Shown in pieces: positions 56,173 to 64,000 of a DNA stretch of 64,000 nucleotides. Location of the stretch: assembly GCF_002288925.2 (NCBI RefSeq), contig NW_022097996.1, positions 9,246,451-9,310,450 on the forward strand. Direction: 5' to 3'. The notes beneath the pieces were generated by a model that was given only the letters and a program-made list of their open reading frames with translations, did no database searches and was not told where the DNA came from. How positions within the stretch are numbered: the first letter of the stretch is position 1; the number at the start of each line of letters is the position of its first letter. The position numbers were made by a program, and so were the translations under genes. This DNA is from Delphinapterus leucas (taxonomy: Eukaryota > Chordata > Mammalia > Artiodactyla > Monodontidae).

Positions 56173-57116
56173 CTACATAAACAGATATTTAGAATGTATT
56201 AGATTATTTATATCTTTAAAACTATTGCTTTTTTAAAGACATCAGAATTGGTAACTTTTAAGAAAATGCCAAGGTTTAACTGAACTCTCAGTCCTCTGTG
56301 GTTTATTTAGTACTCAACTCCTCTTTCAGTCTTCCTTCAGCAGCCAATTGGTGGTCAGTTTTACCTTCAGTTAACCAATTGGCTAGTTAGTTCACACAAA
56401 GTATAAAGAAACCGGGGTGACTGTGCAGATTCTTGTAGTTTAAGGAATCCTTTCTAATACCGGGATTTCTGGTTTTGCTGTTGCAGGCATATTTGGTTCC
56501 TCAAAATATCTATTTCTACTGCTTTTTTCTTAGGCTGTAAAATGTTACCACTTCCTGCTAGTGGCCTCAACTTAATCCTTAATCCTTTTCCTCTTTCCAT
56601 GTCTTCACTCTTTTCTTCATTCCACAAATGACCAAGGCTTTTGTTTATTTTACTTTCTCTGTTATTCCTTTGCCTATTAAAATAAACATTTACAAACATG
56701 GAAATGATGGAAGCATGGTTTATTTTGGGTGACATAAAGCCTTTCTTTTGGGAAATGTTATGAGGTAAAACACAATCCCTGCTTACAAAAAAAAGAAGAA
56801 GAAGAAGAAAAAGGCTGCCATAATTGTATGGTGAAGAATAGGTGTCTTTTTTCCTTTCAAATTTCAGGTTTTACTTTTAGTAGAAAAATGGTAGAATATT
56901 TGGGTCTGTGACATGTAGCAGTTAAATCCAAGTTAGTTTTTGGGAGGAGGGAATTAATATTAATAGTATAATTAAAATTGATTAAAAATACAATTTCAAA
57001 TTTGATTTGGAAGCTTACAGTGAAAATATTGTTCATCTTGTGACACTTATTTTTGTAAATTTTCTAAGTAATTTCCAAATATCTTATTTCTAATTGCTTT
57101 ATTCTCTGACATATTT
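56173..57116. other. Intron 2, unassigned
   Basis: No named repeat apart from the (GAA)n run at 56789-56812. No exon. Confidence 0.35.
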
Positions 57117-57139
57117 AGCATTATTTTATTATTTTTTAT

Positions 57140-57493
57140 TTCTTTTTTTAAAAAAATTATTTATTTATTTATGGCTGCGTTTGGGTCTTTGTTGCTGCGC
57201 ATGGGCTTTCTCTAGTTGCAGTGAGCGGGGGCTACTCTTCATTGCGGTGCATGGGCTCTTCATTGCGGTGGCTTCTCTTGTTGCGGAGCACAGGCTCTAG
57301 GCATATGGGCTTCAGTAGTTGTGGTTCATGGTATCAGTAGTTGTGGCTCACAGGCTCTAGAGCGCAGGCTCAGTAGTTGTGGCACACGGGCTTAGTTGCT
57401 CCGTGGCATGTGGGATCTTCCCAGACCAGGCATCAAACCGGTGTCCCCTGCATTGGCAGGCAGATTCTTAACCACTGCACCACTGGGGAAGCC
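57140..57493 (-). mobile_element. CHR-type SINE, long form, first of a tandem
   Basis: A-rich start, (ATTT)n, GGCTGCGTTTGGGTCTTTGT, end CACCACTGGGGAAGCCC. It shares its outer target repeat with the next SINE. Confidence 0.92.
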
Positions 57494-57685
57494 CTTTTTT
57501 TTATTTTTTAAAATATTTATTTATTTATGTAAGTATGTATGTATGTTGCACTGGGTCTCAGTTGCGGCATGTGGACTCTTAGTTGCGGCATGCATGCGGG
57601 ATCTAGTTCCCTAACCAGTGATCGAACCCGGGCCCCCTGCATTGGGAGCATGGAGTCTTACCCACTGGACCACCAAGGAAGTCCC
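57494..57685 (-). mobile_element. CHR-type SINE, intermediate form, second of a tandem
   Basis: T tract, GTTGCACTGGGTCTCAGTTG, end GACCACCAAGGAAGTCCC. Right flank AGCATTATTTTA matches the sequence left of the first SINE (57117-57128). Confidence 0.9.
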
Positions 57686-57879
57686 AGCATTATTTTAATA
57701 TTTAATGATCTTTTTAGCACTTCCCTCCAAGGGTGCCGTAGATTATAAAGTTTCTTTTAATGAAGAGCAGGAGTGTTGTGATTCATTAGTGATGTTCTCC
57801 ATAGCTTGAAATGGGGAAGTGATTGTCTGAGTGCCTTGTGTTTGCCCCCAGCAGCTTGAATGTAGGCTTTGGATCAGGC

Positions 57880-58050
57880 ACACACCAGTATGAATCTTAA
57901 TTCCACCTCCACTAGCTGTGTTAATTTCAGAATGCTAAGTGACTCAGGTGTAAAATGAGGATATCTCATAGGGTTATTACTATGATGAATATAAAGTACT
58001 TAATGTAGTGCTTGGTGCTCAGTTATTATTCCATGAAAATAACTCTATGC
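57880..58050 (-). repeat. MIR relic
   Basis: ATTCCACCTCCACTAGCTGT and TAAAATGAGGATATCTCATA and TAGTGCTTGGTGCTCAGTTA. Confidence 0.65.
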
Positions 58051-58980
58051 TAAGCTTGTATCTCCAGTATTCCAAGTTAGAATAGTCCAAATCTGACTAT
58101 TTCAATAATCTATCCTAATCTCTGTGCATGCCTTGAAGTTATTTTAACATGTAATTTTTAAAATGAATGCATATTACTCTGTTAACCTATCATGTGAAAT
58201 ATATTTTATTAAAAAAAACACAAATGAATCAATATTGATTTAATTCTTTGGTCAGATTTAAACTTCCTTGTAGTGAAAGTGGACAGTGAATTAAAACTTA
58301 CTCTGCTTGTGTGTTTGACAGATGATTCGCAAATGATTGATTGAGTTAGTAGTGTATTCTTTGAATGATGCTATCTCAGTATATGGTAACTTGAAATTAT
58401 GGAATTTATTAAACATCTTTCTAACGTTTTCTGATTGTGAAATATGCCAGTTGTGGTTCAGTGGCTGTATTCTTCGGATGTCCCTCTGTTCTCAACCAAT
58501 TGTAGTTTGTGTGGGTGGAAGATTTTAATTGGAGAGAGTTGTCTTTCGTCTTGATTTAAAGAAGTTTCTCCAAGGATATATATCAGAGGTAGTGACCTGA
58601 ATGATCTTACTGTTTTTTAGGCCCCCTTCCTCCGCATCTTCTGGGATACTCAGCACCACTCATTTCTGACCCTTCCTGGCATTCTGTGGATGCATTTTCT
58701 GTCTTCACATAATATATTTCATTTATAGCTATCTCCTAGTTTCATTGAAGATTCAATTTGTATTTGTTTCTTGTTTGCTTTATTGTTTTGGAGATGATTT
58801 TAGAGAGCAGAGATGGTGGTAGAAATGTTTTTATTCTATCAGGAATACTGTGATTGAGAATAACATAAATGACTTAATTTAGATTGGATGTTTAAGAAAG
58901 ATACATGTAGAGAAATAATACCTAAGCTGAGAAACGACAAATGAGTAGGAGTTAGCCTCAAGATTTCAAGGCAGAAAGAA
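58051..58980. other. Intron 2, unassigned
   Basis: Unique AT-rich sequence, no exon. Confidence 0.35.
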
Positions 58981-59570
58981 AATCATGAATGAGAGCCCCG
59001 AGACTAGAAAACTGTGTACACTGGGCCAATTAGAAAAGGCCAGTGAGTGAAAGGAAGATGGTCCAAGATGTGGTTGAGATAGAGGGAGGGGCCAGGTCAC
59101 CTAGAGAGCTTAAACAGCATTAGCTGAATCAGAAAGCCTTGTGTTGGACGCTGATAAATGCCAGAAGGCACACTCTGTCCTTCAGAAGCTTGTAGTCTAG
59201 TTGAGGATATGACCCATTTATATTAAAAAGTTTATATAATGTGAGAATGATGGGTAATGCATGAGCAGTAGAGAGTTCTGACTTAGAGGGGGAATGGGGG
59301 AAGGAGAACTCACTTTTGGTTGGGGTTCTTATGGAAGGCTTCTTGAGGGAGATAGAATTTGATCCGAGCTTTTCCCCACATGAGTAGGGCTTGAACAAAC
59401 AGAGTTGTTAGAGGGATGGCATCATCTGAGTGTCGGCGTGTGGATGCAGGAAGGACAGTAGCTCACTGGAGAGGAGGACTCTTCTAGGGGTGTGATGTGG
59501 GAGGTAATGCTCGAACTGTAGCTTGGGTTACCTCTGATGTTCCAGTGGTCTGCACGTGTCCCTGATAGAA
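58981..59570 (+). repeat. L2-like region
   Basis: CCAGAAGGCACACTCTGTCC, GAAGCTTGTAGTCTAGTTGA and purine-rich flanks resemble L2. Assignment by pattern only. Confidence 0.4.
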
Positions 59571-60732
59571 ATATTGAATATAACTTGTTGAATGCTTACT
59601 GTTTGCTTTCTCATTGTAAATAAAGAGCTATACAAGTAATCCAGCGTAACTTCTCATTCCTTCTACAACATCCTCATCAAATGCTTTCCTGCTCTCTCTT
59701 CAGATAATTCCACGAATGGTGAGCTGGCTGTTTAACACAGTGCTAACTATTCTTATATTAAAGAGCTATCCCTTTTCTTTTAACTTTCTTTAGTAGATCC
59801 TACCAAAGATGGCATCATGTCTTGTTTTAGTCTTCCCTGGTCCAGGCTGCATGTTTCTAGTTCTTTGATTTTATCTATCTCTGCATCTGGAATGCTATTC
59901 TCCAAGATAGTCTACTTTATCAGTGATGCTTTTAAAATTTATTCTTCAAAATTGAATGTAGTATTCTAAATGTTGGGGAGACAGTGACCAGGGCTTTTAG
60001 TGATATTTGTACTTCTTCAAGTTAGCTAGATCAGCAAAGACTGATGAATCTCCTCTGTGAGTCTAGTCAGTGTCTAAATTTTTACTCAGGTCAGCTTTAT
60101 TCCTTATATGGAAAAGCACATCGGGGGAGGGGTGACAAAGAAAAAATAACGATCATCACGCAGATTGTTGTTTGGTTGCTGGTACTGCCAGCTTAAGTCC
60201 GAAAAGGAAACAATATCTTTATATAGTATGGCCGTATTAGAATAAACTCTTTGTGATGTTACCACATCTGTTATAGAACGGGTTGGAGTGGGATCTTGTT
60301 AAAACAGAGATTCCAGATATTTCTAATTGTGAACGTTTCAGAAACTTAAATCTTTAAAGTTAAAAGAGGTGATGATATTTGGATATAACGTTTGATTTTG
60401 GTAGTTGACAGCAGTAATTGATTTATAACTCATAGTTCTGATATAGTTTTGTTTTACACATATACAGTACTTTGTGGTTTATTTTTGGACTCAATATCAA
60501 TTTTATTTTTGTCATGGTCAGAAGTATTGATAAAAATTCCCAAAGATCATTAACTTATATAAAATAATCACTAAATTTCTTCTTCATATTGTGGCATTCT
60601 AAAGATTAGGACTTTAATTTGACTTAATTTTATAGTGTAATTTATTATTGAAAAGAGAAGTGAGCACAAGCTCCTAAACCAGGTGAGTAAAAAGGAGGAG
60701 GTGACTAGCTTATTCACAGAAACAGTTCTATC
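59571..60732. other. Intron 2, unassigned
   Basis: Unique AT-rich sequence. Confidence 0.35.
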
Positions 60733-60747
60733 CAAAATATGTAATCA

Positions 60748-60880
60748 GGGAATTCCCTGGTGGTCCAGTGGTTAGGGACTCCACGCTTCCACCGCAGGGG
60801 GCCCGGTTTCGATCCCTGGTCAGGGAACTAAGATTCTGCAAGCTGCATGGCACGGCCTAAAATAAAATAAAATAAAACTA
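60748..60880 (+). mobile_element. CHR-2/Bov-tA-like SINE
   Basis: GGAATTCCCTGGTGGTCCAG head, TTTCGATCCCTGGTCAGGGA, end with (AAAAT)n. Flanked by the exact 15 bp repeat CAAAATATGTAATCA (60733-60747 and 60881-60895). Confidence 0.96.
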
Positions 60881-60984
60881 CAAAATATGTAATCAAATCA
60901 TTTGTTGTCTTCTGAAACATCACCTTCCTAAAAAGCACATCTACCCATCTTGATCCACCTGGGCTGTTAACATCGCAGTAACTA

Positions 60985-62320
60985 GACAATCACAATTTGG
61001 GGAACGGTAATTGTTGTGGGCAAGACTCATCAATGGATGCTAAAATCCATGGGTGAAAGTATGATGAGAAAGGGTGCTTACATGGTCTTAAAATATCACC
61101 GCCCCCGCCCCAAGAAGGGTACAGAGGAAAAACTAGTAATGTTACAGTGGAGAGACCTGGTATATACAACTGTAACCAGTGACCAGAGTTACCGTCATGA
61201 GCAGTGAGATTTGGACAACATCATGTACCTTCTGGTATTTTTTTTTATTGAAGTATAGTTGATTTACAGTATTTCAGGTGTACAGCAAAGTGATTCTTTT
61301 CCATTATAGGCTGTTACAAGATATTGAGTATAGTTCTGTGTGCTATACAGTAGGACCTTGTTGTTTATCTATTTTTGTACATAGTAGTGTATATCCGTTA
61401 ATCCCAAATTCCCAATTTATCCCTCCCCTCCCTTCCCTTTTGGTAACCATAGTTTGTTTTCTGTGTCTGTGAGTCTATTTTGTAAATACATTCATTAGTG
61501 TCATTCTTTAAGATTCCACATGTAAGTGATATATGATATTTGTCTTTCTCTTTCTGAGTTCAGTTAGTATGATAATCTCTCGGCCCATCCATGTTGCTGC
61601 AAATGGCATTATTTCATTCTTTTTTATGGCTGAGTAATATTCCATTGTATATATGTACCATGTCTTCTTTATCCATTCATCTGTCGATGGACATTTAGGT
61701 TGCTTCCATGTCTTGGCTATTTTAAATAGTGCTGCTGTGAACATTGGTGTGTGTGTATCTTTCAAATTAGAGTTTTTGTCTTTTCTGGATATATGCCCAG
61801 GAGTGGGATTGCTGGATCATATGGCAATCCTATTTTTAGTTTTTTAAGGAACCTCCATACTGTTCTCCATAGTGATGTGCCTTCCGGTATTGATGTACTT
61901 AGAAGGGCACAACATTGCTTCTTTGGTGCCTGTCAAAACGCATAATGTGAATTTAGTCATGGGGAAGCATTAGACAAACCCAGATTGAGGGACATTTTAC
62001 AGAATAACTGCCCAGGACTCTCCAGGTGTCAGGGTCATGAGAGACAAACCGTCCCCAGTTGGAGGAGGCGTGACAACTGCAGTGTGTGATCCTGGACCTG
62101 AAAAAGGACATCAGGGGGGCAGTTGGGAAGAAATTTGTGTAAGGTTGGCTCTAGATTATTTCATAAATCTTGTGTTGATGGTTAATTTCCTGGTTTTGAT
62201 AATTGTAACTGTGGTTTTAATAAGATGTTATCATTTTGAGAGGCTGGGTGAAGGGTACACGGGAGTTCTTTGTACTGTTTTTGGAACTTTTTGTAAGTGT
62301 GGAAATTCAAAATGAACTTA
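60985..62320 (+). mobile_element. Old L1 3' end, sense, split by a younger L1
   Basis: Left part has AATTGTTGTGGGCAAGACTC and GATTTGGACAACATCATG; right part has CAGAATAACTGCCCAGGACT, ATCCTGGACCTGAAAAAGGA and GAGAGGCTGGGTGAAGGGTA, the diverged 3' end of an L1ME-type element. A 17 bp target word repeats at the junctions with the inserted L1. Confidence 0.7.
61240..61874 (-). mobile_element. Younger L1 insertion, antisense, 5' truncated
   Basis: ATTGAAGTATAGTTGATTTA, TACAGCAAAGTGATTCTTTT, the ORF2 C-terminal reading (words for MEYYSAIKKNEIMPFAATWM) on the minus strand at 61765-61508, and GGATCATATGGCAATCCTAT. Flanked by ATGTACCTTCTGGTATT (61223-61239) and ATGTGCCTTCCGGTATT (61875-61891). About 635 bp. 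Confidence 0.92.
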
Positions 62321-63054
62321 AGTAACAACAACAGCAGAAACTCAGAAATTCAGACTCTCATGCTTCTACTTTATGACATCTCTTTTGATTGGTCAAGGGG
62401 CTGGTTTTCTCTGCTTCTTAAATCTCCACTGTGATCTGGCTAGCTGAGGTTTCTAAATAAGGGATTTTGGAATAGTGAGGCATTGCCGTATTGGATTGCA
62501 GCTACAAGTTGAAAGGTTTTGTTTAATTAATTAATTTACTTATTTATTTTTGTACAGAGCTGTAATTACATCTTTGGGTTTCCAATGGCTCTGTAGGTTA
62601 TTTGAGCATTACTGTTAGAGCCACCAGAATCCCTAGCTGGAAACTTAGCTCTGTAATTAATTTACTGGTTTGTTTCTGTTTTTATTATCATGTTCTACAT
62701 TCAGGTTAGTCCCATGGATTCTTCTGCTGTGTATCATATATTGTTGAATTTCGTATTTGTTGGTTGTCTTTTAGGAAGAGCTGATTTTTGTATAAAAATG
62801 TTTTACTTAAAATATCATGCTAAACATCTTATTTTTCCTCTCAGAAAAGACAGTCTGGAGTTTTTATAAATATAATGAATAAGTAAACTTACACTGGCAT
62901 AAGCACCAAGTGGTGACCTTTTATTGGATAATAATTAGAATGGAGGAAATTAATACATTGGGAAATGTTTCTGTTACCAGGAGCGCAGTTGTTAATGTAT
63001 GACTCATAGATTCTTAAGTCTAGGAGAAACTTGACGAGACTGTTTTGACCAGTG
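62321..63054. other. Intron 2, unassigned
   Basis: No recognised repeat or exon. Confidence 0.35.
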
Positions 63055-63290
63055 TGGGAGAGGAAGAAAACATGGACTTGGGATTCGGAAGACCTACTTT
63101 TGCATCCCAGATTCATCACTGATTATTATTGTGTCTTGGACAGCTCATTTAACTCTTGAGCCTTAAGTTTTTCATCTGTAAAACTGGAATGATAATAGCA
63201 CCTTTCAAAGTTATTGTGAAAGTTAAATGAAGTAGCATACAATGTACCTGGCCTAATGTGGGCATTTCATATATACTGGCTCTGTTCTTT
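63055..63290 (-). repeat. MIR relic
   Basis: GGACTTGGGATTCGGAAGAC, GAGCCTTAAGTTTTTCATCT and AAAACTGGAATGATAATAGC follow the antisense MIR order. Confidence 0.8.
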
Positions 63291-64000
63291 CCTCCAGCTG
63301 GGCTTGTAACTGTGCCTTCTGAAACTGATGAGATTCTTCTTTGCTTATAAATACCTACAAAACGATGATAGCGTATGTTAGTCATCTCTACTGGTATTTC
63401 CCAGGTCTTTTTGTTTGGAAGTTTCCCCATATCTCCTATCCCAGAGAAATTATTTTCTTTTATGTGTTAGTCACATTGGCTGTTACTCCAAAATCTGTTA
63501 GACAAGTGTCACTCATTTGCTACTTTCCTTGGTAATTTAGTCTTCTTATCTGAAATCATTTGATACAAATAAATATTAAATTTAGAAGAAAATTTTATGA
63601 GACAAAGGCACAAGATGTCCAGACATTTGAAGTATTTCCATGTACAGTTTCCTTTCAAGTTTCAGGTTTCACTTGGCATTTGGATCCTCTGAGAAGGGCC
63701 AGTTATTCCCATGGTTGTGTGAGTGAACATCATTGTTTTTATGAGTTATACACTGAAGTGTTTAGGGCTGAAGGCGCATGTCTGTAACTTACCTTCAGAT
63801 GATCAAGAGAAAATAATGTGTGTGGGTGTGTGTATAGAAGAGGGGAGGGGGGGGAAGAATGGCATAGCAGCCGTGGCAATATTAACAATTGGTGAGTTTG
63901 CGTAAAGGGAGCTCTGTGTGCTTCTCTTACAGCTTCTAAGTTTAAAACTATCTTAAAATTATACTGGATTGAGTTATATTCCTGTACCCTGAGGAGATGT
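63291..64000. other. Intron 2, unassigned to window end
   Basis: Unique sequence with a purine-rich run near 63838-63858. The AG at 63932 near the end is not followed by a KIF13B-like coding reading. Confidence 0.4.

Larger units (their letters stand above)
20913..64000 (+). other. KIF13B: KIF13B intron 2 (partial, more than 43 kb)
   Basis: The intron opens with the strong donor GTAAGTTA. No further exon of the motor domain was recognised up to the window edge; I looked for the coding pattern of the conserved YDHCFWSMDES stretch that should follow. The content is repeats and unique non-coding sequence, listed separately. Confidence 0.8.

Noticed and set aside
63900..63960. Possible acceptor (CTTCTCTTACAG at 63921-63932) near the window end
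   Set aside because: A good acceptor match, but the following sequence does not encode the conserved kinesin segment expected of exon 3 and is soon followed by stops in the required phase; probably a chance match.

Overview
The window is mammalian nuclear DNA, most likely from a cetacean (whale, dolphin or porpoise). The main evidence is the interspersed repeats. I count 32 copies of a tRNA-derived SINE of the CHR type (cetaceans, hippos, ruminants), mostly the ~205 bp and ~320 bp forms that I associate with whales. There are also cetartiodactyl-type L1 3' ends and no BovB that I could recognise. The species call is an inference from repeat content.

One protein-coding gene is supported: the 5' end of KIF13B (kinesin-3 motor, also called GAKIN), on the + strand. 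A CpG-island promoter lies at about 2290-3110, with three GC boxes and a ZNF143/Staf-like element. Coding exon 1 is 2521-2575 and starts in a strong Kozak context. Intron 1 is about 18.2 kb, coding exon 2 is 20819-20912, and the rest of the window (more than 43 kb) is intron 2. The two exons join in frame and encode the first residues of the kinesin motor domain. I found no exon 3 and no second gene. Translated ORFs elsewhere are L1 reverse-transcriptase fragments, mariner transposase fragments, or chance frames through SINEs and the CpG island.

Layout: 1-2290, upstream flank with an old L1 fragment split by two SINEs, plus a MIR. 2290-3110, promoter, exon 1 and CpG-rich start of intron 1. 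3.1-20.8 kb, intron 1: unique sequence, L2/MIR-like stretches, six SINEs, and a large antisense L1 block (11.8-13.5 and 17.3-20.8 kb) that ends about 45 bp before exon 2. 20.9-64 kb, intron 2: SINEs, MIRs, one MaLR-like LTR relic, two mariner copies (23.9-25.2 and 45.9-48.1 kb), and an old L1 split by a younger one at 61 kb.

The richest structure is at 45.8-48.2 kb. A MER2-like pogo/Tigger MITE was invaded by a mariner. The mariner was then hit by two SINEs at the same target site, and by a third SINE associated with loss of about 39 bp. The order of events can be read from TA duplications and target-site repeats. The SINEs inside the gene are strongly biased to the antisense strand (24 versus 6 by my count). 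I see nothing that amounts to a previously undescribed functional system; the interesting signals concern transposon history and gene architecture.
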